From positions 1 through 13,003 of the forward strand of contig JAISQP010000105.1 of NCBI GenBank assembly GCA_031274115.1: a stretch of DNA of 13,003 bases, read 5' to 3'. Under the pieces are notes generated by a model. The model saw only the letters and a program-made list of their open reading frames with translations. It was not told the origin of the DNA and made no database searches. The DNA is from Synergistaceae bacterium. GTDB lineage: Bacteria > Synergistota > Synergistia > Synergistales > Synergistaceae. Position 1 is the stretch's first letter, and every line of letters starts with the position of its first letter. The translations under genes and the position numbers were made by a program. Below, in pieces: positions 5,686 to 12,858 of the stretch.

Positions 5686-8136
5686 TTACGGGCCGGTACT
5701 GAGTTCTCCGCCAAGTTGTTTCGCGAGGCGTTTGGTTATGACTCCGGCGGTCTTTTCTATCTCCTCGGAGGCGAGGGTCTTCTCGTCGGAGCCTATCACG
5801 AGCCTGAGAGTGACGGATTTTTTCCCCTCCGGGATCTGTTTCCCGCGGTATAGGTCCACGAAGCTCACGGATTTCACGAGGTCGCCGGGGCCTTTTTTGC
5901 CGAGGACGGCGGACTCGATCTCGCTCCACTTCACGGATTCGTCGAAGTTCATCGATATATCGTACTCCACCTGCGGGAACTCCGACAGCCGGGCGAATTT
6001 ATTCGTGCGCGAGGCAAGGGGTTCCAGCGAATCGACGTCAAGCTCGAAGAGCATGACCGACGCCTGCTTTATCCCGGCGGCGAGGGCGGATTTTTTGGCC
6101 AGGAGCGCAAGGCGTCCGACGGGCTCCTCCTCGCGCAGGACGTCCAGCCACACTGTGCCGTCGGCCCATGCCGGCTTCGTCATCTGGGCGAAGGAGAGGC
6201 GTTTCATGTGAGTCCACCCTGACATGTTTTCGACTATGCCCTTGGCTCTCCTGAAGAGGCTTAAGACGTCGCCTCCCGTCTGTACCAATGCGCCGGCCGC
6301 GCCGCGCCTCTGGAGGGGGAGCTTCTCCCGGGCGTCGCAGCGAGATTCGTAATCCCTGTCGAAGAAGACCTGCGCGAGTTCGTAGATGTCGAAATCCTGC
6401 GCGAAACGCAGGTTTTCTGAAACGGCTTTCAGCAGGTTCGGCAGGAGGGACGAGCGTATGTATCTTTCGTCCGGCGCAGGCGGGGTCGCGAGCTTGAGCG
6501 TCTCCGCCGTTGAAATTGATGCCGCCGCAATAAATTCGTCTTTCATCCAGGGATACGTGAATATCTCCTGCATCCCGCAGCGGAAGGAGAGATACTCCCG
6601 AATCCTCCGCTCCAGTTCGTTCGAGCGCTGGTTTATCGCGCGCTCGAACGTCGTAGCGATCGGCGCGGGTTCGAAGTTCTCGTAACCGTGAAGCCTCGCT
6701 ACCTCCTCCATGACGTCGTCCGGCAGCGACACGTCGCCGGTGGAGCGCCAGGAGGGGGCGACGGTCTTCATCTCGTCGCCGTCGATCTGGACGGCAAAGC
6801 CGAGCCGCTCCAGCGCGTCCGTTATCGTCGCGTTCGGGATGCGTTTGCCCATGCGCTTCGACAGCCAGCCGAGGGAGACCGTGATCCTGGCCGGCTCAAG
6901 CGGGCGCGGATAGTTGTCCGCGAGGCCCGTGATCCTCATATCCGGAAACTCGCTCGCGAAAAGAGACGCGGCCAACGCCGCCGCCTGATCGACCCGCTGA
7001 GGGTCTATGCCCTTCTCGTAGCGGATGGACGCCTCGGTCCGCACCTCGAAGCGCGACGCGGTCTTTCGCACTCCGAGCGGGGTGAAGTTCGCGATCTCCA
7101 ATATGACGCTCGTGGTGTCGTCCAGGATGGAGTCCTTGCCGCCGCCCATCACTCCGGCGAGAGCGACGGCTTCCGCGTCGTCCGCGATCGCGAGGTCCTC
7201 CGCCGTGAGAGTGAGCTCTTTGCCGTTCAGCAGCAGCAGTTTTTCGCCCTCTCGCGCGCGCCGGACGGTGACGCCTCCCTCGATGTTTCCGGAGTCGAAC
7301 GCGTGCGCGGGCTGCCCGACGGCGAGCATGACGTAGTTGGTGATATCCACGAGCGCGTTGATCGGGCGCATCCCCACGCGCCAGATGCGGCTTCGAATCT
7401 CGAACGAAGCCGGTTTGGCGGAGACGTTCTCGATTTTGAGCCCCAAATACCTCGAGCAGCGGTCGGGGTCGAGGATCGATATTCTCAAACCTCCGTCCGA
7501 GCCGGGCAGAGCGGCCTTGGGCAGTTCTTTCATCGGGACGCCGTAAAGCGCGGAGATCTCCCGGGCTATGCCGTAGTGCCCCCAGAGGTCCGGGCGATTT
7601 GTCAGCGACTTGTTGTCGATCTCGAGAATGACGTCGTCTATCCCTAGAGCTTCTTCGAGCGGCGTCCCCGGCGCGGCGTCGAAGCCGGACAGATCGACGA
7701 TTGTGGCCTGCTCCTCGAACGGAAAGAGGTCGAAGAGCCCTATCTCGGACGAGGCGCAGATCATGCCGAAGCTCTCCACCCCGCGAAGCTTGGCGTTTTT
7801 TATCTCTACGAGATCGCCCTCCCCGTGCCAGCGCACATAGGACCCAGGCTTCGCCGCTATGACTTTCATGCCGTCGCGCAGGTTTATCCCGCCGCAGACT
7901 ATCTCCTTCAGGGAGGGCTCTCCGACGTCGGTTACGCATATCTTGAGCTTGTCGGCGTTTGGGTGGGGGAGGACCCGTTCGATTCTGCCGACTGTGATGT
8001 TCCTGAACTTATCGGCCAGGGATTCGGCGCCCTCCACCTCGACAGTTGACATGGTGAGGTCGTACATGAGCTTGGAAATTTCGATGTCCTTCGGGATGTC
8101 TATGTAATCCTTCAGCCAGTTGAGCGATATCTTCAT
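5686..8136 (-). CDS. pheT: Phenylalanine--tRNA ligase beta subunit PheT
   Basis: PheT is the large subunit of the alpha2beta2 phenylalanyl-tRNA synthetase; it binds tRNA and edits mischarged Tyr-tRNA. The 816 residues cover the complete bacterial architecture. An EMAP-like tRNA-binding domain (about 40-150) contains HPNADKL (58-64). The B3/4 editing domain runs from about 205 to 380, preceded by EIDNKSLTNRPDLWGHYGIA and including RTEASIRYEKGIDP. The B5 domain ends with APSWRS and VMEEVARLHGY (about 460-485). A catalytic-like core follows, and the C-terminal anticodon-binding FDX-ACB domain starts at SEFPQVEYDISMNFDESV. The start is ATG 8136 with GGAGAC nine bases upstream. It is the last gene of the - strand operon, 28 bases after pheS, and converges with queA. 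Confidence 0.97.
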   Translation of the reverse strand: MKISLNWLKDYIDIPKDIEISKLMYDLTMSTVEVEGAESLADKFRNITVGRIERVLPHPNADKLKICVTDVGEPSLKEIVCGGINLRDGMKVIAAKPGSYVRWHGEGDLVEIKNAKLRGVESFGMICASSEIGLFDLFPFEEQATIVDLSGFDAAPGTPLEEALGIDDVILEIDNKSLTNRPDLWGHYGIAREISALYGVPMKELPKAALPGSDGGLRISILDPDRCSRYLGLKIENVSAKPASFEIRSRIWRVGMRPINALVDITNYVMLAVGQPAHAFDSGNIEGGVTVRRAREGEKLLLLNGKELTLTAEDLAIADDAEAVALAGVMGGGKDSILDDTTSVILEIANFTPLGVRKTASRFEVRTEASIRYEKGIDPQRVDQAAALAASLFASEFPDMRITGLADNYPRPLEPARITVSLGWLSKRMGKRIPNATITDALERLGFAVQIDGDEMKTVAPSWRSTGDVSLPDDVMEEVARLHGYENFEPAPIATTFERAINQRSNELERRIREYLSFRCGMQEIFTYPWMKDEFIAAASISTAETLKLATPPAPDERYIRSSLLPNLLKAVSENLRFAQDFDIYELAQVFFDRDYESRCDAREKLPLQRRGAAGALVQTGGDVLSLFRRAKGIVENMSGWTHMKRLSFAQMTKPAWADGTVWLDVLREEEPVGRLALLAKKSALAAGIKQASVMLFELDVDSLEPLASRTNKFARLSEFPQVEYDISMNFDESVKWSEIESAVLGKKGPGDLVKSVSFVDLYRGKQIPEGKKSVTLRLVIGSDEKTLASEEIEKTAGVITKRLAKQLGGELSTGP

Positions 8137-8164
8137 TTTAAATTGTCTCCCATCTCGCCGGTCT

Positions 8165-9202
8165 CTATCTGAACTGACTCAGGAAGCGCAGATCAGCGCT
8201 GTGGAAGAGCCTGACGTCGTCCACGCCGTAGCGCATCATCACGAGGCGGTCGAGCCCGATGTTTACGTAGAAACCTGTGTACTCCGCGGGGTCGAGACCG
8301 GCCGCTCGAAGCACGTTGGGATGCGGCGTTCCTCCGGGCATGATCTCGATCCAGCCGACGTTCTTGCAGACACTGCACCCGACGCCGCCGCAGACAAGGC
8401 AGCTCATGTCTATCTCGTATCCCGGTTCGACGAAGGGGAAGAACCCGACCCTCATTCGCACGGGGACGTCCCGCCCGAACACCCTGTCGAGGATGCTCTT
8501 CACCATTACTTTGCCGGCCGCGAAGGGGAGGTCGCGGTCCACTATCAGCGCCTCGTACTGGAAGAACGCCCTCTCGTGCCTGGCGTCGGTCGTCTCGTTC
8601 CGGTAGACGCGCCCTGGGTAGACGAACCGGTAAGGCGGTTTATGCGTCTGCATGTAGCGGACGCTCGCCCCTGTCAGGTGAGGACGGAGGCATAGGCGGT
8701 CGCCGCCGCGCCCCGACTCGTGTCCTTCGAGCCAGTACGTGTCCATGCTCTCCCGCGCCGGGTGATCCGGCGGGAAGTTGAGGTTGTCGAAAGCGTACAG
8801 CTCGCTGGTTATCTCGTCCTCCTGGAATATTTCAAACCCCAGCGACCGGAAGGCGTCATCGAGGTCGTACCGCATCTGCGTTATGGGGTGCAAAGCGCCG
8901 GAGCGCGGCGGAGTCCCGGGGAGCGTGAGGTCGAAATTCTCCGAGATCGCGGCGCTTTGCAGCCGGAACTCCTCCTCTTTCACGTCGATAAGGCCGGAGA
9001 GGCGATTTTTGAGTTCGTTCGCGGCGCTCCCCATCTCAGGCCGGAGAGCCGGGTCCAGTTTCGGTATCTCCTTTAAAAGCTCGGTCAGCGCGCCTTTTTT
9101 GCCCAAAAGCGCGCCTTTTGCGGCTTGCAGCTCGGAGAGCGTGGCGCTTTGCGCTATTCTAGCCTCTCCGTCGCGCCGCAATTCCGCCAGTTTTTCTTTC
9201 AT
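8165..9202 (-). CDS. pheS: Phenylalanine--tRNA ligase alpha subunit PheS (divergent active site)
   Basis: PheS is the catalytic class II subunit that activates phenylalanine and charges tRNA-Phe. The 345 residues comprise an N-terminal coiled-coil arm (about 1-90) and the class II core. Motif 2 is GRVYRNETTDARHERAFFQ (198-216), the substrate pocket includes GFFPFVEP (253-260), and motif 3 is GLDRLVMMRYG (316-326). A C-x2-C-x4-C-x2-C knuckle (C268, C271, C276, C279) is inserted after the pocket, as in several bacterial lineages. Differences from the E. coli type are marked: the RTHTS segment reads RPHLTG (173-178), the usual EGL after motif 2 reads EAL, and the GFAFGMG loop reads GFYVNIG, which puts Y312 where E. 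coli has A294. The ATG overlaps the trkA stop (9199-9202). Length and the intact motifs argue it is functional. Confidence 0.96.
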   Translation of the reverse strand: MKEKLAELRRDGEARIAQSATLSELQAAKGALLGKKGALTELLKEIPKLDPALRPEMGSAANELKNRLSGLIDVKEEEFRLQSAAISENFDLTLPGTPPRSGALHPITQMRYDLDDAFRSLGFEIFQEDEITSELYAFDNLNFPPDHPARESMDTYWLEGHESGRGGDRLCLRPHLTGASVRYMQTHKPPYRFVYPGRVYRNETTDARHERAFFQYEALIVDRDLPFAAGKVMVKSILDRVFGRDVPVRMRVGFFPFVEPGYEIDMSCLVCGGVGCSVCKNVGWIEIMPGGTPHPNVLRAAGLDPAEYTGFYVNIGLDRLVMMRYGVDDVRLFHSADLRFLSQFR

Positions 9203-9909
9203 CGGGACTCCTCCAGATTTTTTTCTTCAATATCGTCTGTCTTTATCGCGTTAAGCAGGGGAGAGAGCTTGTCCTTCTCCCCAAAAAGCCATATTTCGTC
9301 ATCCTTCTCGACGACGAGGTCCGCCCCCGGCATCAGTTTTTTCGCGCCTCGCTCAACGATCGTCACCGTGCACCCGTATCGCGAGGGCAGGGCAAGCTCC
9401 TTCAGGGTTTTGCCGATCATATTCTCCTGCGCGCGGATTTTGCCCATGAGGAGATCTTCCTCCTCGAACTCTAAAAAATTATTCATCCACGGGTTCTCCA
9501 GAAGATCGGCGATCCTCTTGCCCATCTCCGTCTCGGGCAGAATGACCATGTGAGCGCCTATTTTTTTTAAAATCCGCGCCTGCAGACTGTCGTTCGCTCT
9601 CGCGACTATTTTAGGGATGCCCATCTCCTTCAGGATAGCGGTCGCCATTATCGAGTCCTCGATCCGCTCTCCGAGGCAAACCACAGCGACATCGGCCATC
9701 TTGGCGCCTATTCTTTCGAGCGCCGCTTCGTCCGTTGCGTCGAGCTGCCCTACGTACTCCAGTTTTCCGGAGAGCTCCTCCACCCGCGCGCGAACTCTGT
9801 CGACCGCTATAACCTGCGCGCCGGCGTCCGCAAGCCGTTCGCTCACCGCGCTCCCGAAGCGCCCGAGTCCGACAACCAGGTAGGTCTTCTTATCTTTGCG
9901 CCTGGCCAA
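9199..9909 (-). CDS. Potassium uptake regulatory subunit, TrkA/KtrA type
   Basis: This is the cytoplasmic RCK (nucleotide-binding) subunit that gates a TrkH/KtrB potassium transporter. At 236 residues it has a single RCK_N plus RCK_C unit, like KtrA and unlike the double-length E. coli TrkA. RCK_N shows the Rossmann motif GLGRFG (14-19), with acidic D37 at the end of the second strand, and runs to about residue 130. RCK_C occupies roughly 150-225 and ends with DLVVEKDDEIWLFGEKDKL. The frame starts at TTG 9909; no ATG or GTG lies upstream in frame before a stop, and GGAAGGGG lies about nine bases before it. The stop overlaps pheS, so its translation is tied to that gene. It follows its partner channel gene after 31 bases. 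Confidence 0.92.
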   Translation of the reverse strand: MARRKDKKTYLVVGLGRFGSAVSERLADAGAQVIAVDRVRARVEELSGKLEYVGQLDATDEAALERIGAKMADVAVVCLGERIEDSIMATAILKEMGIPKIVARANDSLQARILKKIGAHMVILPETEMGKRIADLLENPWMNNFLEFEEEDLLMGKIRAQENMIGKTLKELALPSRYGCTVTIVERGAKKLMPGADLVVEKDDEIWLFGEKDKLSPLLNAIKTDDIEEKNLEESR

Positions 9910-9940
9910 TGAGTAAAGCCCCTTCCGTCCCGCGGTTCTG

Positions 9941-11266
9941 TCACCCTATTGGGATGTTGGTCTCCGGGAAGCGCACGTTTTCCTGTTTTTCCCGCGCGAC
10001 TAAAGAATAGGAGAACGTCAGAATTCCTACCCTTCCCCAAAACATCAACAATACTATCACTATTTTGCCGGCCGTGGAAAGCCCCTCCGTTATTCCGCTC
10101 GACAATCCGGTGGTCCCGAGCGCCGATACCGCGTCGAACACTATCGAGTCGAACGGGAAGCGCTCCAGCTTGGAGAGAGCGCATACGGCGATAAAGAGGG
10201 TGAGGATGTAGATAAACGCTAACGCGAGCGCCCGTCTCACTGTCGAGTAAGGTATTTTCCTGCCGTAGACCGCGATATCCTCCTCCTGTTTCAGCTCGCT
10301 CAAGGCCGCGAGGAGCAGGACGGCGAACGTGGTTATCTTGAGCCCCCCGGCCGTGGAGAAGGGCGCGGCGCCGATGAACATAAAAAACAGGGTTATCATC
10401 GTTCCCTCCGGGGACCATCCCTCGAAAGGAACCATCCTGAAGCCGCCGCCCCGCGCGGATACGCACGCGAAGAGCGCGTTCCACATCCTTGTCGGTAAGG
10501 GCATTCCCGAGAACGCGCCGTTCCCTTCAAAGAGGGCGAAGAGTATGACGCCCATTGCGGTGAACGCGGCCGTCGAAACCAGCACGATCTTGGAGTACGG
10601 AGACAGAAATTTTATCCTCCCGCGCCGGAGGTCGCCGAGTTCCGCCATCACCGGAAACCCTATGCCGCCGATAGTCATCAGCGTCATCGTCGTCGCCGGG
10701 ATCAAAAAAGCCGAGTTGAATCGCTCGAGGCTGTCGGGGTAGAGCGATAAGCCGCTGCTGCAAAAAGAGCTGACCGAGTGAAAGATGGAGTAATACGCGG
10801 ACATGCCCGGCGAGAGGCCCGTGGCGGAGAACTCCGGGTAATAAAGGCACGCGCCCGCGAGCTCGAAGGAGACGGTATAAATGAAGACGAACCTCAGAAC
10901 GCCGAGCACGCCGACGGGGGAGTCGACTCCAATCTCGCCCGCTATGAAGAGCCTGTGACGGAGCCCTAGCCTCTGTCCCGTCATCATAGAGAGTATCGTC
11001 GCCGCGCCCATTATCCCGACGCCTCCGAACTGCACCAGTATCAGGATGACGATCTGAGAGGGGAGGGGGAGCGCGGCGATGTTTTCTACGGTCGAGAAAC
11101 CCGTGACGCAGACGGCGGACGCGGACATAAAGAGGGAGTCCGCCGGACTCATCCCGACTCCGCCGAGGCGGCACGTCCCCCATAAGAAAAGAGTTCCCGC
11201 CAACAGCACTGACAGGAACCCCAACGTAATATATTTTTCAACGCCGATGGAGCTGTACGCCCTCAT
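9941..11266 (-). CDS. Potassium transporter membrane subunit, TrkH/KtrB family
   Basis: This is the ion-conducting membrane subunit of a Trk/Ktr potassium uptake system. It has 441 residues, close to KtrB length and shorter than E. coli TrkH (about 480). The four pore loops with selectivity-filter glycines can be traced: CVTGFST (53-59), SSFCSSGLSLY (166-176), SARGGGF (270-276) and SALGTTGLSSG (381-391). The intramembrane gating loop appears as GAAPFSTAGGLKITTF (299-314), and the C-terminus has the family MFWGRVGILTF. Many hydrophobic helices surround these, consistent with four M1-P-M2 units. ATG 11266 is preceded by GGAAGA at suitable spacing, 15 bases after rplT. The next gene encodes the matching RCK subunit, so the pair forms a complete system. 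Whether it couples to Na+ or H+ cannot be told. Confidence 0.94.
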   Translation of the reverse strand: MRAYSSIGVEKYITLGFLSVLLAGTLFLWGTCRLGGVGMSPADSLFMSASAVCVTGFSTVENIAALPLPSQIVILILVQFGGVGIMGAATILSMMTGQRLGLRHRLFIAGEIGVDSPVGVLGVLRFVFIYTVSFELAGACLYYPEFSATGLSPGMSAYYSIFHSVSSFCSSGLSLYPDSLERFNSAFLIPATTMTLMTIGGIGFPVMAELGDLRRGRIKFLSPYSKIVLVSTAAFTAMGVILFALFEGNGAFSGMPLPTRMWNALFACVSARGGGFRMVPFEGWSPEGTMITLFFMFIGAAPFSTAGGLKITTFAVLLLAALSELKQEEDIAVYGRKIPYSTVRRALALAFIYILTLFIAVCALSKLERFPFDSIVFDAVSALGTTGLSSGITEGLSTAGKIVIVLLMFWGRVGILTFSYSLVAREKQENVRFPETNIPIG

Positions 11267-11281
11267 TGCCAGCGGTCTTCC

Positions 11282-11638
11282 CTACGCCGGCAGGGCCTCC
11301 CGCGCTTTCGAGACGAGCTGGGAGAACGCCGCTGCGTCATGGACTGCGAGGTCGGCAAGCATCTTGCGGTTGACCGCGACGCCGGCTTTTTTGAGACCGT
11401 TAATCAGGGCGCTGTACTGCATTCCGTTCATACGCGCGGCGGCGTTTATCCTCATGATCCAAAGCCTGCGAAAATCCCGTTTCTTGCGCTTACGGTCATG
11501 GTACATGCGGGTGAGGGATTTCAGATAAGCCTCCCGCGCCCTGCGATATACGTTTTTCTTGCGTCCCCAGTAACCTTTGGTTATGGAGAATAGTTTTTTG
11601 AGCTTTCTTCTGCTGGCGCTCGAACCTTTTACGCGCAT
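11282..11638 (-). CDS. rplT: 50S ribosomal protein L20 (bL20)
   Basis: L20 binds 23S rRNA and is needed early in large-subunit assembly. The 118-residue basic protein has the typical N-terminal extension with [20 protein letters not shown] and [19 protein letters not shown] (within about 50-68), followed by the globular part ([25 protein letters not shown]). GGAGTGA precedes ATG 11638 at normal spacing, and rpmI ends 15 bases upstream. In E. coli and B. subtilis, L20 represses its own operon by binding the messenger, in B. subtilis through premature termination in the infC leader. A leader hairpin here (see 12516-12557) makes a similar loop plausible, but that is inference. Confidence 0.98.
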   Translation of the reverse strand: MRVKGSSASRRKLKKLFSITKGYWGRKKNVYRRAREAYLKSLTRMYHDRKRKKRDFRRLWIMRINAAARMNGMQYSALINGLKKAGVAVNRKMLADLAVHDAAAFSQLVSKAREALPA

Positions 11639-11653
11639 ACTGCTTCACTCCAA

Positions 11654-11851
11654 TCAGGCGTATGGCAAGAGCTTCTTGAGGCGTCCCTCGAACTGAGGGG
11701 ATACGATGCCCTTGCTGCGCAGCTTGCGCATGCGCCTTTCGCTCTTGTTTACAAGTATATGGCGGCGTCCGCTCTTCTGATAAGCTACCTTTCCGCTGCC
11801 AGTCAAGCTGAAACGCTTTTTTGCTCCCGAATGTGTCTTCATCTTGGGCAT
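11654..11851 (-). CDS. rpmI: 50S ribosomal protein L35 (bL35)
   Basis: This is a 65-residue, highly basic large-subunit protein with the family N-terminus MPKMKTHSGAKKRF, the central GSGKVAYQKSGRRHIL, and a final RLKKLLPYA. Length is exactly typical. A strong GGAGG (11861-11865) lies ahead of ATG 11851. It sits 31 bases after infC and 15 bases before rplT, in the widely conserved infC-rpmI-rplT order, so it is co-transcribed with both. Confidence 0.98.
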   Translation of the reverse strand: MPKMKTHSGAKKRFSLTGSGKVAYQKSGRRHILVNKSERRMRKLRSKGIVSPQFEGRLKKLLPYA

Positions 11852-11882
11852 TGGCTAACCCCTCCTAATGTCGTGATGCCGT

Positions 11883-12491
11883 TTATTCTTTATCGTCGGT
11901 CTGTTCCCTTGCCTCGCGCTCCGGGGCCTTTGGCTTGTCGGGCGCCTTCTGCGACGGCGCGTTCGACGACGGACTGACCATCATTCTCATATACGCGCCC
12001 TCCATACGGGGGTCGGTCTCGACCTTGCCGAGAGGATCGACGGCGGCCATAACGCGATTTAAGACCTCGCGTCCCCTGTCAAGGAACGCCATCTCCCGGC
12101 CTCTGAAGAAAATCGACACCTTGACCCTGTGCCCGTCCTCCAGAAAGTTCCTTATGGCCTTGACCTTGAAGTCGTAATCGTGCTGATCGATCTTAGGACG
12201 CATCTTGATTTCCTTGACGGTCTGGTTCTTCTGCTTCTTTCGCGCGTCCTTGTCCCGTTTCTGCTGCTGGAATCTGTACTTTCCATAGTCTAAAATCCTG
12301 CACACAGGCGGGTTTGCCTGCGGGGCGACCTCGACAAGATCGAGGTCTCTCTCCTCCGAAAGACGGAGGGCCTCCTGCGTCGATATCACGCCGAGCTTGT
12401 TCCCCTGATCGTCGATCAACAAAACCTCGCTAGCCCTGATTTCGGAGTTCACGCGCGGTTCGTCATCCTTATTGACGTTGGTGTTGCTAAT
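11883..12491 (-). CDS. infC: Translation initiation factor IF-3, probable AUU start
   Basis: IF3 binds the 30S subunit, blocks premature 50S joining and checks the start codon and initiator tRNA. The N-domain begins VNSEIRASEVLLIDDQG, followed by LVEVAPQANPPVCRILDYGK, a lysine-rich linker helix (QQQKRDKDARKKQK), and the C-domain with MRPKIDQHDYDFKVKA and FFRGREMAF. A charged, Pro/Lys/Glu-rich tail of about 30 residues goes past the usual end. From ATT 12491 the protein has 202 residues. I chose ATT because AUU or AUC starts are a known feature of infC and it lies nine bases from a perfect AGGAGG (12501-12506). In-frame ATC 12494 (six bases) and TTG 12497 (three bases) are alternatives. ATG 12572 would add 27 unrelated residues translated from the leader and lacks a ribosome-binding site. 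Confidence 0.93.
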   Translation of the reverse strand: MSNTNVNKDDEPRVNSEIRASEVLLIDDQGNKLGVISTQEALRLSEERDLDLVEVAPQANPPVCRILDYGKYRFQQQKRDKDARKKQKNQTVKEIKMRPKIDQHDYDFKVKAIRNFLEDGHRVKVSIFFRGREMAFLDRGREVLNRVMAAVDPLGKVETDPRMEGAYMRMMVSPSSNAPSQKAPDKPKAPEREAREQTDDKE

Positions 12492-12506
12492 GATCAACCA
12501 CCTCCT
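12489..12506 (-). promoter_or_regulatory. infC ribosome-binding site with stacked non-AUG starts
   Basis: On the - strand AGGAGG is followed by TGG and then three consecutive in-frame potential starts: TTG, ATC and ATT. Distances from the ribosome-binding site are three, six and nine bases. No in-frame ATG is near. In E. coli, the AUU start lets IF3 discriminate against its own messenger, giving autoregulation; the same logic could apply here to either ATC or ATT. Confidence 0.75.
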
Positions 12507-12515
12507 GGCGTATTG

Positions 12516-12557
12516 AATAAAATTAGGGCCGCAACGCAAAATGCGCCCGACCCTAAT
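12516..12557 (-). terminator. Terminator-like hairpin in the infC leader (possible attenuator)
   Basis: Reading the - strand, ATTAGGG (12557-12551) pairs perfectly with CCCTAAT (12528-12522), and TTTATT (12521-12516) follows at once. The 22-base loop can form inner stems: CGCA/TGCG or, alternatively, GGGC/GCCC, so two competing folds exist. It lies inside the untranslated leader about 25 bases before the infC start. Position and shape match a transcription attenuator; the T-rich tract is short and interrupted, so its efficiency is uncertain. The hairpin stands roughly 70 bases from the predicted transcription start. Confidence 0.5.
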
Positions 12558-12635
12558 GTCAGCTTCGATCATTTACCCGGCCGCGCGAGAGCGAGCGGGT
12601 GAGAGGCGCATCCTCTTCTTTGTATCAACTGTGGA

Positions 12636-12664
12636 AGTATATCACGTTTCCGGAATAATGCAAA
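12636..12664 (-). promoter_or_regulatory. Predicted sigma-70-type promoter of the infC operon
   Basis: On the - strand, TTTGCA (12664-12659) and TATACT (12641-12636) are separated by exactly 17 bases, with 4/6 and 5/6 matches to the consensus. Transcription would start near 12629, giving a leader of about 138 bases before the infC start. No better candidate lies closer to infC. It would drive all seven - strand genes, as no large gap occurs before pheT. Confidence 0.6.
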
Positions 12665-12795
12665 CGAAATTGCGCGGCCGCGGGGCGGACGCGTCAGAAT
12701 AATCCAATTTCCGAGATCTTTTTCAAACGCCTCGATGCTCAGGCCGTTCGGCGTTTCCTCTTGCCCCTCTTTGCCTGATTTACGCATTCCCTGTC

Positions 12796-12826
12796 TTGTT
12801 CCTTTTTGTTACTTTAGAGTTATAAT
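12796..12826 (+). promoter_or_regulatory. Predicted promoter of the exported-protein gene at 12859
   Basis: A perfect TATAAT (12821-12826) stands 33 bases before the GTG start. The best -35 candidate is TTGTTC (12796-12801), only 3/6 to consensus and with a long 19-base spacer. The -10 box is convincing and the -35 is weak, so the promoter may be moderate or activator-dependent. Transcription would begin near 12833, leaving a short leader with AGGAGG (12845-12850). Confidence 0.5.
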
Positions 12827-12858
12827 TTCTGTCAGTGCTTTGTTAGGAGGGATTTGGA

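Larger units (their letters stand above)
12492..12858. other. Divergent intergenic region with infC leader and two promoters
   Basis: These 367 bases hold the infC leader (about 12629-12492), its promoter (12636-12664), and the opposing promoter (12796-12826) with a ribosome-binding site. Besides the attenuator-like hairpin, the leader can form AGAGG/CCTCT (12602-12606 with 12612-12616, 5-base loop) and ACCCG/CGGGT (12575-12579 with 12596-12600). Between the promoters lies a perfect 7-base inverted repeat, AAACGCC (12725-12731) and GGCGTTT (12750-12756), with an 18-base gap. It has no T-tract on either side, so it looks more like an operator or RNA stem than a terminator. I see no convincing gene here. 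Confidence 0.6.

Noticed and set aside
6688..7939. Long open frames of 319 codons (+) and 347 codons (-, different frame) inside pheT
   Set aside because: Arginine-rich, low-complexity translations that overlap a complete and conserved pheT; shadow frames.
9203..9240. A T-box or other tRNA-sensing leader in front of pheS
   Set aside because: pheS overlaps the end of the trkA-like gene by four bases, so there is no leader in which a T-box could lie; control would have to come from the infC leader.
12492..12572. IF3 start at ATG 12572
   Set aside because: The extra 27 residues are translated from the leader hairpin, no ribosome-binding site precedes this ATG, and a perfect AGGAGG lies downstream of it.
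12569..12787. 72-codon - strand frame upstream of infC
   Set aside because: No proper ribosome-binding site, no family resemblance, and its second half runs through the predicted infC promoter and leader. The first half reads somewhat like protein (LSIEAFEKDLGNWIILTR), so it is doubtful rather than excluded.
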